DNA of 64,000 nucleotides. Source: Sordaria brevicollis (taxonomy: Eukaryota; Ascomycota; Sordariomycetes; Sordariales; Sordariaceae). The stretch covers positions 2,604,001-2,668,000 of the forward strand of contig JAUTDP010000001.1 of NCBI GenBank assembly GCA_033439795.1. The letters run 5' to 3'. The translations under genes were made by a program, and so were the position numbers. Below are positions 24,409 to 36,840 of the stretch, piece by piece (position 1 is the stretch's first letter; each line of letters opens with the position of its first letter). Below the pieces are notes generated by a model, which was given only the letters and a program-made list of their open reading frames with translations, did no database searches and had not been told where the DNA came from.

Positions 24409-24849
24409 GAGAATATCTATTTGCACGGACATGAAAATCTATTTGCACGGATACCCACTTTAATACTTTCTAAATTTTCTAACTGGATTTTGAAAATATA
24501 GAAATATAAATGGTATCAGAATTTTTGTTATTTTTTTCTCTATCTCCCAGCACTAGCGTCATTTTCACCACTTGTTCCCAAAGTAGGGTTTTACCTAAAC
24601 TTCAAACTTAGAATAATACATTTTCTTTTTTCTTTTTTTTCAAATTTAACCTTCGATAAACCTTTATTTTCTAGCCTTTAAAAGGTCTTAGCATTCTAGT
24701 AGGATGACCGAGAAATAGAGGAAAAATCACTGGTCTTATTTATATTATTTTCAAATTTCCACGACCCTTTTTCGTAAAGTTTTTAACGTTTTACTAAAAG
24801 TGGGTATCCGTGCAAATAGATTTTCATGTCCGTGCAAATAGAGTTTCTC
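24409..24849. mobile_element. MITE 3: 441 bp, hAT-like
   Basis: The right end read inverted is GAGAAACTCTATTTGCACGG; the left end is GAGAATATCTATTTGCACGG. The perfect 8-bp duplication TATATTAA is at 24401-24408 and 24850-24857. ATCTATTTGCACGGA occurs twice in each terminus, and the inner terminal sequence is ACCCACTTT, shared with MITE 1. The interior is un-RIPped and non-coding. It is close kin of MITE 1 by its terminal motif (CTATTTGYACGGA). Confidence 0.9.
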
Positions 24850-24857
24850 TATATTAA

Positions 24858-26756
24858 AGTAGTTAATAATTAACGTAGCGCGTTTATTAATATTCTCCTA
24901 AGATTATTTTTTAGGGCGAATATTATCGGCGAAAATACCGAATTTAGAATTTATATTAAACGAATTACCGGGCTTAATATAGTGAAGGGGTTAAAATTAA
25001 ATTATATTATAAATATCGGTAATTATAAATAACGTTTACGAAAATTTTAAATCGGAATCGAGTAAATTATCATCCGCTTCCGTTTAATATAAAATAATTA
25101 AATTAGGGGAATATCCGAATTTATTAAAATATTAATAGGGCGTAAAAAAGTAGGTTATCCCTAACTTATTACTATATATAATATACCCGAAACGTTATTA
25201 TAAATTAATAACGTTTGAAAATATAATTTTATTATATTATATCATACGGATAATATTAAATATATTTATTCCTATATTTAATATAATAATAAATATAATA
25301 ATTTAATATTAAGAATTTAGAGTAATAAATGATTAATAAAATTATTCTTAATTTATAAGTCGGATATACGAGTAATAGATTTGGATAATTAGAAGGGTAA
25401 TAATTAAGGAGCGAATTTTTCGTTTAATTAATATTAAAATAAGGTACTTCTTCGCTTTATTAATTAAACTTTTATTATTAATATAAATAATAGTTTTTAA
25501 TATAATCGAATCGTCCGGAAAAAATTAAAACTTAAAGCGTTCGAAATATTAGGTTTCGCTAAGTAGAATATAATCGAAGATAATACCGATATTAGGCTAA
25601 TCGATTAATATACGGATAATACAAAGAGAATTTAAAAAGTTATTAAATAATTAAAAGCCGGTATATATTTATATATATATTTTAAATTCTTTAATTAATA
25701 TAGCGGTATAACCGAATTATAGAATAAAAAATAAAAATATACGCCGAAATTAATAAAGGTCCACGAATTTAAATTAGAAATTACGTTATTAATATATAGT
25801 ATAAAATTCGTTAATAATTATAAATATTATACGGTTAACGAATTCGGGGGAGCGAAAATACTTAAGGAAATAGTAATATAAAATTTATTTAAGACCGAAG
25901 AGGATATAAATATAATATTTAAAGATTATACGCTTTTAAAATTTATTATTTTTATAAGAATTAGAAATAAGTTAAATATAAGAAGGGATTTTTAAAAGTA
26001 TAATATATTTTATAGAAATTTTAATCGATAAGAAGTAGTTTAATATTATAATATTAGGTAATAATATCCTTCTATTTTCAATTTAACCGATTTAGGGGGA
26101 TAATTTGGATTATAATTTTATAAAGTAAAATAATTAAAATAATTTATAAAATAATACTTTTACCGAATTTAATAATTATAATAAGGATAATATTACTATA
26201 CTAATAAATAATCCGACGGATATATTTAATTTATTCTATACAGGGGTAATAAATAGTATTATTAGGCTTTATTAAATTAATTAAATTAAATAAAAAACGG
26301 ATAATAATATAAATAAACCGACGTTATAATTTTTAATATTCGTTTAAATTAGTATATTTAATAATTATAATTATATATTATTAGGAAGTCCGGTTAGGGT
26401 ATAATAAAATAGCGAATATAATAGTAGATTCGAATTATTCAATAAGATATAAAATATTATTAGAGTGAAATTTAAATTGTATTATAATTTTTATATAATT
26501 TAATAATATTTGGATAAAAGTTAATTAATATATAATATATAATCCTTAGAGGTATATTTCGTTATTTACGAGAATAACCCTTAGGTAATTATTAATTAAG
26601 AATTATAAAATATATTAAAGAAAAAAAAAAAGGAAGAGAAAAGTTGAAAGGAAAATAAAATATTTAACGCCGTTAAATTATAAATATTTATTATTATTAT
26701 AAAGATATTTAAGAATAAATGTGAGATTATATTTAATTTAATTAAAAATTTATATA
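24858..26756. other. Unclassified RIP-degraded sequence
   Basis: The plus strand just after MITE 3 reads VARLLIFS, a stop, then DYFLGRI, which resembles degraded coding sequence. No family could be assigned and stops are frequent. It ends where balanced DNA begins at about 26757. Confidence 0.4.
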
Positions 26757-26871
26757 GGAGTTTTGTCGCCTATAGCCAAATCGTACAAAATCGATATAGA
26801 CCTCTTCTCACTTCGTTCGCGGAGACCCACCCAGTTCCTAGGGTGGGGTAGAGTGTCGTTGTGGGGTGGTT
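26757..26871. other. Balanced-composition segment left of Copia element C, with a short hairpin
   Basis: Normal composition next to the left LTR of C. CCCACCC (26826-26832) and GGGTGGG (26841-26847) form a 7-bp stem with an 8-nt loop. It may be remaining host DNA or the un-RIPped tip of an adjoining repeat. Confidence 0.4.
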
Positions 26872-27064
26872 TGTGCTCAGAAACTAATATTCTGGGCTAG
26901 AATAGTATAGATCAATATATAGCTAGTTAGTATTGCCAGCTACCTAGAAGGTCTTGGCAAATAAGGGATACCCCCAGCTCCCTCGACTAGAGCTCCAGAA
27001 TCCTATTCTCCATAGTTACACACAGATACACAGAATTAATTAATTTTCCCTATACAATTTAATA
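26872..27064 (+). repeat. 5' LTR of element C
   Basis: Shares CTGGGCTAGAATAGTAT, GGGATACCCCCAGCTCCC and TAGTTACACACAGAT with the right LTR. Its outer portion is un-RIPped and its inner end (ACAATTTAATA against ACAATCTGACA) is RIPped. The first about 13 bp align poorly, so the start is approximate. Confidence 0.85.
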
Positions 27065-30000
27065 ATTAATAATTTAATATATTTATTACTATTAATACCG
27101 TTAATAACGACAATACTATTATTATTATTACGATATTTTCTTTAAAGTAAACTAATAAAATAATTAATAATAACCCCTTCCTTACTAATAACGACGATTA
27201 GGTCTATTAGGAAGAGATATTATAAATTAAATACAATCCTAATATTATTAAAGTTTAATTCCTAGGCGAATTCGATATACCCTACGAACTTCTTTACTTT
27301 AAACCCGGCAATTTCCCTTTTAAATTAGTTATTAAATTCCGTATTGAAATAATTACTAAAGAACTACGTCTTTTTAAAACCGGTCTCCTTCGTTCTATAA
27401 TAAATAAGGCTAGAAAAATTATCGAAATTCCCTACTATTATTGAAATAATATTTTAATTAATAAAATCCTTACCGAAAAAAATTTAAATAATCTCTAATT
27501 CTATTATAACGTTAAAGTTATTTACCCTAATAAAAAAAAGGATTAATTAAAAATCGAAATTAAGGATAAGGCTGTACAAATTTAAATAAAATCCTTAATT
27601 AATTACGGATTTTAAAGCTCGGCTATAAAAGAAGGATAGGATATTTAAACCTAATATAACCTCTTTAAATAAAAAATCTAATATAATATTATTAATAAAT
27701 TTATTAATATTTGTAAAGTTTATACCGATAATATTATAATCCTTCGAAAAGAACCGATTAATTTTGATACCTAATTTTAAAATTAAGTTATAATTATAAA
27801 TAACGGTATTATTAAGGGAATTAAAGAATATATAAACGTTATTTTTTAATATAACGACTTTTACGCTATTATTAAAATTATCCGACCTAATTACACCGAT
27901 ATAATATAGAAATTTAATAATAAAATAAAAAATAATATTTTAAAATATATAAAGGTATATAAAAATTTTAAAAAATAAGGTATAAATAATCGCTGTAATA
28001 TTATAACCTCTGTAGGTAAAAATAATCGTAGGGCGTTTATTATCGAAATTAATGGTTAAATTTATTATTGTGTTAATAACGATAATAAAATTAATAATTA
28101 TTAAAAAGCTAATAATAAGGATGCTTATTAATAAAGTAAAAATAAAAAGTTTAAAGGTAATATAAGTAAACGAAAATAAGCGTTAAATAATTCCGAGAAT
28201 ACGCGTAAGAAATAAAATTCGAGAAATAAGAAGGGTAAAAGTAAGGAATTCCCTATATATAAAGTATACGAAAAAGGATTTTATTCTGTTAAAGAATATT
28301 AATATATAAATTTAAATATTAAATTTAAAGCTTTTAAATTATATTCTTCTATTATGCGAATTATTAAAATTAATATCGCGAAAGATATTAATTTAATTAA
28401 GAAAGTTGAAATTATTAGGGAAAAGGCTACTAAAACGGTAAAATTTAAATTTACGTAATTCCTTAGGGAGGAATATAGGGTAGATTTCTAAATTAATAAT
28501 AGAAACGAACGAAAGGAATATCCCCTCAAAAATTTAATTATTTTAAATTTAGGGAATTCTTTTTATATATTTAATAAAATTATTCGTTTCTATTATTTTC
28601 GTTATACCGATTTAAATAATTATTTATAAATAGGTAATTCCCGTATTAAAATTTAAAGTTTTAGGGAAATTTACGTCGTTATTAAAGGTAAAACAGGTAA
28701 TTTAAAATTACGGTTAAAAGAGGTCGCGTTTTGCCCTAATTTCGCTATTAATTTCGTTTCCCTTTTCCTATTACGAAGGTAAGGCTTTTATTAGGACTAT
28801 CGACTTCTAAATAATTATTTAAAGAGAATTAACGGATTATTTTTCTATTCTTTAAATATTATTTTCAATTAAATAATTTTAGAATATTTATTTATATTAT
28901 TTACTAAATTAATATTTATAGCGTGGCGATATTAAATTAATTCTCATACGAAGAAACCGTTAATTTAAATTATTAAAATATAATATTACCGATTCGGTTA
29001 TTTTAATCTTGAAGTATTTAAATATTTATAAAACGTCGATAGGGTATAATTGCGAAGTATTCTAATTAAGAAGGAGAATATAAATAATATAATTATAATA
29101 GACTTTAATTCGACCGAAGAGCTTTCGAATAATTTCCCCTTTATAATACTTTTAAAAGGGATATTAATATTCGAATATAATGCTTATATTATAGTAAAGA
29201 TAGGATATTAAATATAGCGCATTTTTTAAAATTATAGATATAAATTAGGGTAACGCTTTATAATAAATTTCTTCGAATTCGATAAGGGTATTAACGAATA
29301 TTAATACTTTATATTTATTACTTACCGATAATTTAAATATATTTAGGATTATTACCTCTCGAACCGGATATCCGTTAATATTGCTTCGATTTTAAATAAT
29401 TATATAAATATATTAATATATTAATATAACGTTAAGGTTAAAATTTTCGAATATAATAATAAATTTAACCGAGGAAAAATACAAATTAAGTTCGGAATAA
29501 GAGGTATATTATTCGAACCTTCTATTCCTAATACTTAAAAATAAAATAATAGAGTAAAGCGTTTAAAGGGTATAGTAAAGTAACGATATAATATTATAAA
29601 CAATAATTCAAAATTTCCAATCGATTTATAGTTAAAAATTATATACGTAGCAATTTACTTATTAAACCGGTCACTTCGATACCTCTATAAATAAAAATCC
29701 TTATACGAACGCTTTTATATTTATATTATTTAATAATATAATTAATAAGAATTATAGCGATTGGATATTGATTACTTTCGAATATATAAGTGCAAAATAT
29801 ATTTTATAATTAATACAATATAAAAAAATGAGAAACGTTATTAAAAATATTTCTTTAGAACGTAAATCGGCCATTTAATTAAATATAATACCTCCTTAAT
29901 ATATTATATATAAAACCCCGTTACGAAATAAATTATTTAAATATGTAATGTAATATTTAACGAACGCGTTAAATCCTCTTTTAATAAGATTAATATTAAA

Positions 30001-31699
30001 GAAAATTTAATAATTTTAAAAATAATAATTATTAAAGAGTTCGTTAAAAAATTAAATAAAATAAATAAATAAGATTTAAATTAAAGGGTATTAACGAATC
30101 CCTATTTAAAGGATGCCAAAATCGAACCTCTTTTAAATATAATATTCGAGGAGGAAACCCTAAATTCTTAATAAAAAACTATTTAAAAAATTAAGGCCGG
30201 GGATATTTATAAGGTTATAAGGCCGGATAAAATAATTATCGATTTTATTATAGATTTATATTTAACGCTGTTAAATACCCCTCCTTCGTACGTAATAACT
30301 CTATATACGGGCGTTATATTAAATTAAATAATTAATAAATATTTTTAAAAATTAAAGTTATAGGAGAGTGCTTTTTTAGTAGGAAGATTATTATAATTAG
30401 TAGTAGAGAAAATTATTAGAATGGTTATAAAGGTAAAGGTATAATAGTTATTAATTAAATACGGTAAATTAAAAAATTTATACCGCTGTAATTTCCTAGG
30501 GGTATTAAAAAGTTATTACGATTTCGAAAATTACTTTTTTAGCGAAAAGTTTCGTAAAGTAGAGCGAACCTACTTTAATAATTATAAAGATATAAGAATT
30601 TAAGTTAAAGTCGATTGAAATATCCCTCGTATTAAAGGGAAATAGATTTTTAATTATATATAAATATATATTTATAAATTTAATAAAAATAATACTTTAA
30701 ATAAAGTTAAAGTTAGGTTAGTAATCCGAGGAAATTAATAACGTAAAATAGGCGTTAATATTTATATTTCTACCTTAGCGGGAAGGTCCTTTCGAATTAT
30801 CGTTATATTAATAATTCGTTTTAATATAAAATTTATTGAATAAAATGCGGTAAACGCTTTTATAAACGTTACGATCGATAAAGAGACTTATATATGTATA
30901 TTATTAGGATATTAAATAAAAGGAAAGGTTTTTAAATTATTAAAAGCGCTCTATAGCCTCTAACGAGCCCTTTTATTATAGTAAAGGGAATTAAGCGGAA
31001 CGTTTAAGGGTATAAGATTTAAGATTATTTTTAAAGATTTATATATTATAAAGAAAGAACGAGTATTTATATTATATTACGTTAATAATATTGTTTTTGT
31101 ATATTTAAAAGAATACGAGGACTAGGTTAAGGAGTATATTAATTTATTATAATTAAAATATTAATTAATTAATAATAAGGAATTGTAATAATTTTTAGGT
31201 ATTGAGGTTATTCGTACTTATAAAGTAGGAAAAATTTAGCTATTTTAAAAAGGCTATATTAAGAAAATTAATAAATTATTAAAATTTATTTACAAACCTA
31301 CTATAATATTAATAAAATAATAAAAGCTATTACCCTTCGATAAATTAGTTAGTTATATTAAAATTAGAAATTATTAGATTAATATAAATTTTATATTATA
31401 TACCGTTATTAATACGCGATTAGATGTAGTTTCTTTAATTAATTGATTAGTTCGATTTAATTATAATCTTAGTTTAGAATATTATAATACTAGTAAGAAA
31501 GTTATTTATTACTTTCGTATAATTAAAGATTAATATTTATACTGTAAAGGTAGTAATCGATTCGAAATAGTTTTAAACGCTTCGTTTACCGATAATAAAA
31601 TAGATTGTAAAAGCTTTTAAAGATTTATAATTAAATTGTATAGTGGATTTATTTATTAGGGTATTATTAAATAGACCGCTATTACGACGTTAATAATAG
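27065..31699 (+). pseudogene. gag-pol remnant of element C, part 1 (gag, integrase, RT, start of RNase H)
   Basis: A protease/pre-integrase region is visible around 28640-29060, where the reading LRLKEVAFCPNFAINFVS fits the Copia polyprotein upstream of integrase. Reverse transcriptase lies at about 30600-31110 and includes the reading YYVNNIVFVY, a YVDD box with both Asp changed to Asn. The RNase H start (about 31560-31699) includes ASFTDNKIDCKSF and a degraded STTEAE. Stops are frequent and all domains are inactive. Confidence 0.82.
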
Positions 31700-31704
31700 A
31701 AATA

Positions 31705-31786
31705 TAATAGGGTAATACCACGATGCGTTATAGCAATCTATAATATTGAAAAGAAGATAATGTAAAAAGAAGAAAGCGAGCCGCAG
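31705..31786 (-). repeat. Left LTR of element D, outer piece (82 bp)
   Basis: Matches 57959-58040 exactly in length, allowing for C-to-T and G-to-A changes (GGTAATACCACGATGCG against GGTAATATTATAATACG). It ends at CGCAG, the target duplication of element E. Confidence 0.9.
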
Positions 31787-32091
31787 TATCACAGGCATTG
31801 CTTGCTTATGTATAGAAGTGGTCGTACTATATACACCAGCTAATGACAGCTATTTACGTATAGTACTAGGTTGACAGATAGAACGCGACCGTAGTAATCG
31901 CGACCGTAATTAACCGTGCCTATAATACCCCAATACCCTAATCCCGGCGCCACCCAAACTCACACACGTAACTAGGGTTACGCACTAGCTATATCGTAAC
32001 CGTATAAGATAATCGCGATGTATAAGATTATTTCCTATTCCTCGTACAATAATAAATATCGTACTTTACTATTTACTCATACCCTATAATA
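31787..32091 (+). repeat. 5' LTR of element E
   Basis: Starts TATCACAGGCATTGCTTGC. The outer start is un-RIPped and the inner end (CTCATACCCTATAATA) is RIPped relative to CTCGTGCCCTGTAATA in the right copy. Confidence 0.92.
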
Positions 32092-33284
32092 TTTTATTAT
32101 ACCTAATTTCGTATTAACGCGTAATAAATAATTTCGGATAAATTAAATATAATAAAAGCTATTATAGGATTTCGATCTTTTTAATATTATTCCCGGCGAA
32201 TTAATATAATTGCTAATAATATTTAAAGGATTTTAGCGTTATTTAATAGAAAAATATCCAAAATTTAATAAATAATTAAAGTCCTTTAAGGTATAATTAT
32301 TGTACGAATACAATACGGTAAAAGTTATTTTTTTTTAATTATTTTTAATTTAAATAAAATTTTAATTATTTAGGAATTATATCGGACAAAAATTAAATTA
32401 ATTTCGCTTAGGTCTTTTTAACCTTATTAATAAGTTATTTAATCCTTTAAAAAACTTATAACGATAATAATATTAATTTTATTATTTCGCCCAGCTTTAT
32501 AATATGAATTCGCAGTTATAAAGAAGTAAAGAAACTTCTTTATTACTTTAATAAAGAATTTTGTAATCAGGAAAAGTAAATTAGTAATATTATAGATTTA
32601 AAGGAGGAATTTATTTAGAAAAAATAATAGGAATTCGACGATTTCATTAAGAAAATTAATAACTTCGTTTAAAAGAAATAAAATAAATTTAACGATTTTA
32701 TTAAGAAGGTTAATAAATTTGCCGACGAAATTAAAAATATTATTAAAAAATTCGAATAGCGTATTATAACCTTTTAAAAAACTAAAAAAGAGTTTACCGA
32801 TTAAATAAATACTCTATAAAAATAATATAATATAATTATTAAAAATAATACTATATTATAAAATAATAAAATAAAAATATAGAACGATTTTACGTAGGTT
32901 AAAAAATCTTTTAACGATAAAATAACGGCTAAAGAGTTCGATTATAATAAATTATTAGAATTCCTACGTTTCGCTAATAGCGGCGTTAAAAATAATTATA
33001 TTAATTCATAAAATACGCTAAATAAAATTTAAATTTAAAAAATTATAGTTAAATTTAATAAGGAGGATTTTAAAGTAATTAATTAAATTATTACTTCCTT
33101 CGAAGAATAAATCCGTCTTATTTAAAAAGATTTTAATAACGCTTTAAAGCTTTATTTTAAATATAAAATCCCGATTAAGAATATAAATAAGGGTAATAAT
33201 AAAGGACTTAATATAAATATTAATAATATTTTTAATAGAATAAATAGCGGTCTTAATAATAATAATTTTAAAAGAAGTAATATA
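32092..33284 (+). pseudogene. gag remnant of element E, part 1
   Basis: Lys/Glu/Asn-rich reading (for example 32580-32820) typical of the N-terminal, probably coiled-coil half of a Gypsy Gag. It is interrupted by stops and by element F at 33290. The frame continues after F at 35395. Confidence 0.6.
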
Positions 33285-33289
33285 AGAAT

Positions 33290-33524
33290 TGTGACGGCGC
33301 GAGGCCTTTACACGTTTAAGGATAGAGCGAGGCATACGTTGAATCGAAAATACTAAATTGAAGAGAGGAAGGGGAAACTTCCAAATACAAAAGGCGGGAT
33401 ATATTAATCGAAGTTTTATACCTAAATTCAGCGACAAGTAAGTGAATAGCAACGAAGGTAACTGCTAACGATAATCCTAATAACTATAACGTTATATAAG
33501 GACCTTAACGGCCATACCGTTATA
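33290..33524 (-). repeat. Left LTR of element F (3' LTR on the minus strand)
   Basis: TGTGACGGCGCGAGGCC at the outer edge, un-RIPped; ends CCATACCGTTATA. Partner is 35155-35389, where the inner edge is RIPped (TATAACGGCGCAAAGCC). Confidence 0.9.
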
Positions 33525-33639
33525 TTCCCCCCCTAAAGAAGAAGCTTTAGCCCTAAAAGCGCCGAAAATTTAATTATATATATGAAAATCCCCTTTTTTT
33601 ATCCTATTATCCATTAATCATTCTTAATTTATATTTTTA

Positions 33640-34990
33640 AATTAAGGTTTAATATTATTTAGCGTAATAATTCTTTAATTTAGTAATGCGGGCATCGAGG
33701 TTATTATAAGAATTATAAGACGAAATATCGTCTTTAAGGTTTTTAAAGATGTATATAAAGTCGAGGGAATTAAGATGAATATCGATATTTCCGATTTTTA
33801 TACAGTTGCCTTTATTACTAGTATAATACGTATTTTGGGATGAAGAACCGTAATTATAGTTATTCGAATATTTAGACGAAATATTGGCCGTACTTTTTCT
33901 AACGAGTTTTTAAACCTTAAGTATAAATTCGTTATAATTCTTAGGTATTAGGATAAGCCGAAGTTTTTTACGAATATTTAATAGAATAACGCGGCGGATA
34001 AGTATTAATTTAATATCCTTTGGCTATTTATTAACTTTAGCGGTATAGAATTAACGTTCGAATTTAATTAAGAAAGTAATAAATAATTTATTTTTAGCCT
34101 ATTTAAGGTTTTAGAGACGTTTTTAGGCTTAATAAATTTTATTCGAATTATCGAAGTATTTAAATAATTCCTTGAATAAAATTTAAATATTGTAAATATA
34201 GGACTTATCCGTTTAAATAAGGAGATAAGAAAGAAGGGATTGGATTTTTAGGTTTAAATATAAATAAATATAGAAAAATTAGGCTTTTTCCGAACCGAAA
34301 GTTCGTTTATTAATATGTAATTTCGCGACTATTATAAATTTTTAGGATTTAAAAATATATTAAATATTAGTAAATTTATCGACGTTAAGGAATATTATTT
34401 TAATAAGCTTATTATTAAATATAATTTCGAATTCTCTAATACGAATATATAAAGCGTTTAATTTATTATAATATATATAGATAATTTAATTTATTATTAA
34501 TAGGGGATTAGCGTTTATTTTTGCAATTAATCGTATAAAAATTCGGTAATTATTAAAAGAGAAGTAAAAAAGCGGGGGATTTTTCGATTTTTATAATTTT
34601 TAAAGTAATAAAGGAAAATAGCGGTACGTTTAGGGTAAAATATATAAATACGTAAAAATAAATTTTTATTTTAAGGTTTAAAAGAAATAAATAGGATAAA
34701 TCCTAAATAAAAGGTTATTATATTTATACCCTATTTTTATATTTATTTTCGATCGATTAAAGTTTATTTAAGCGTATTTATAATTTTAAATAAATAATTA
34801 AGGTATTATACCCTAATTATCGGTTTTCCCTATAAAGCGAATCCTCTTACGGGTAAAAAAAAGATACTATTTAATTAATAAATCGAAAAGTCGATAATAT
34901 CGAAATAAAGAATTAATTTAATTAAAATATACAATAATTCCGGTAATATAGGTTCGGAAGTTCGAGAAATTAAATAATAACGTTATTTAC
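33640..34990 (-). pseudogene. gag remnant of element F
   Basis: The minus-strand reading around 34240-33880 contains KLFKYFDNSNKI, stops, then KLFITFLIKFER and later NIRKKLRLILIPKNYNEFI. This order fits the retrotransposon Gag (capsid) family: a W/YF-D-rich block, an F-x-x-F-L-x-x-F-E block, then the RL-I-P-x-x-Y-x-E-F block. Many stops come from RIP. It is the only protein the element could have encoded. Confidence 0.65.
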
Positions 34991-35154
34991 TATAAAGTTC
35001 ATCAATATCGTTTATTATAAAGCGTCGTATTAATCGATTGGGTCGTATAAATAATATGATTCGTATTACTAGCGTTGAGACGAATATGTAAAAAAAAAAA
35101 TTTGATATTTATATAATTCGAATACGTAAATACAGTAGAGAAGGAATCTAGTAT

Positions 35155-35389
35155 TATAACGGCGCAAAGCCTTTATACGTTTAAAGATAGAGTGAGGTAT
35201 ACGTTGAATCGAAAATATTGAATTGAAGAGAGGAAGGGGAAATTTCCAAATGCGGAAGGCGGGATATACTAATCGAGGTTTTATACCTAAATTTAACGAT
35301 AGGTAGGTGAATAGTAACGAAGGTAACTACTAGCAACAGTCCCAGTAACTATGACGTTATATGAGGACCTTAACGGCCATGCCGTTATA
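35155..35389 (-). repeat. Right LTR of element F (5' LTR on the minus strand)
   Basis: 235 bp matching the left copy. The outer (right) end is un-RIPped, with GCAACAGTCCCAGTAACTAT. Confidence 0.9.
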
Positions 35390-35394
35390 AGAAT

Positions 35395-36840
35395 TAACTT
35401 TAATTCCGGTATTATAGGCGGCGGTTTTAACGATAATAATTTTAAAGGAAATAATATAGGAACCGGCTTTAATTCTAATATAAAGGGCGGCGGTCTTTAA
35501 AATAGAAAATTAAGTATAAAAAGTAAAGGAATAAGCAATAAGCCCCCCTTTAACCCTAATAATCCTTTTATTAATAAATTTATTAATAAATCTTTCGGTA
35601 AAAAAGGACCCGGAAATTTTAATAATCTTAACGGTCCTAACGGATTTAATAATAACCCTTTTAACAACGGCGGCCTTAGCGGCCTTAATAATAACCCTTT
35701 TAAAAATAATAATTTAAACGGACCCAATAGCCCTTTTAATAACGGCTCCCCCAACGGCCCTAATAGTTTTAATAGTCTTAATAACCCTAATAGCCCTAAT
35801 AACCCTAATAGACTTAGAAGTAACCCTTATAGTAATAATCCCCCAATAATTTATTATTATAAAAACTTTATTAAAGACCCCCCTACGTTTATAAGCGAAG
35901 AAGTCGATATTATAAAACGCTATAACGAATTCTTTATTTAAATTACGGCTATTTATACTTATTAAATAATAAATATATATAATTTCCCTAATAAAATTTT
36001 TAAATTACTTTATACTATATCTTACTTAAATAAAGAAGTTAAAATTAACGTTAACGAATATTAAAAAACGATTTTCGATAACCCTTAATACTCGGTTACT
36101 TAAGAATAATTTACTAGTAATAAATTCCTTAAATATTTTAATAATTATTATTATTAAGGAAATATTATAACTGTAATTAAGGTTAATTTATAGAAATTCG
36201 AATAGAAGGGTACGTATATTAATTATAACGATTTTAAATTTTAATTTATTTTATTTACTAATCGTTACAATTATAATAAAATTACCCGTATTCGTCTATT
36301 TTATAATAAAACCTCTAAAATTATAGCCGATTCGATTGATTATTAACTTATAATTCCGGCCTACAATAATTAGAAGGGATAATTAAATTTATATAAAAGT
36401 ATTTTTAAGGCCTAAAATTAATTCGCTTTAATCCGTAAAACCGGTTCGTCGTTTATTAATAATAACAGTAACGGAAATGATAATTTCAATAATAATAATA
36501 AAAAGGATTTTAATACTATAGATTTAAACTATATTAAACTTACAATTATTTATAAGGACGTTCTATAAACCCGTTATAATAAAGATAATTATATAAATTA
36601 TAATAAGGGTAAATATATAATTAAAGATTATTATAACGCTATTAATTATAAAAGTAAGGGCTAATAGCCCGTTTATAAAAATTTCGATATTATTAGGAAG
36701 AATAGCGAAAATAAAATTAATAATTATACTATAAATAATACCGCTAACCCGGCCCTTATTTAAATTCTTATTACCCTAATTATTCTACCCGCCGTAATTC
36801 CCTTTATTAACCCTACTTAAGGAAATAGCGAACCTTAAGC
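35395..36840 (+). pseudogene. gag remnant of element E, part 2 (Asn/Gly/Pro-rich linker, capsid, zinc knuckle)
   Basis: 35400-35830 reads as an Asn/Gly/Pro-rich low-complexity linker (for example NNPFNNGGLSGLNNNPF); its antisense gives the leucine/glycine-rich ORF at 35497-35754, which is spurious. A capsid-like segment follows from about 35870. At 36590-36631 the reading YINYNKGKYIIKDY is a CX2CX4HX4C knuckle with all four zinc ligands changed to Tyr. Confidence 0.75.

Larger units (their letters stand above)
33290..35389 (-). mobile_element. Element F: 2.1-kb gag-only (non-autonomous) LTR element inside gag of E
   Basis: 235-bp LTRs lie at 33290-33524 and 35155-35389. The target duplication AGAAT is at 33285-33289 and 35390-35394. 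The polypurine tract is beside the left LTR as TTCCCCCCC (33525-33533), so the element reads on the minus strand. The 1.63-kb interior has room only for a Gag-like protein; no RT or integrase motif is present. It would need enzymes from another element. The ORF at 33144-33452 (minus) straddles its boundary and is not a gene. Confidence 0.88.

Noticed and set aside
33144..33452. 102-aa minus-strand ORF
   Set aside because: Spans the junction of elements E and F, including part of an LTR.
35497..35754. Leu/Gly/Pro-rich minus-strand ORF of 85 aa
   Set aside because: Antisense of the Asn/Gly/Pro-rich linker in the gag of element E on the plus strand.
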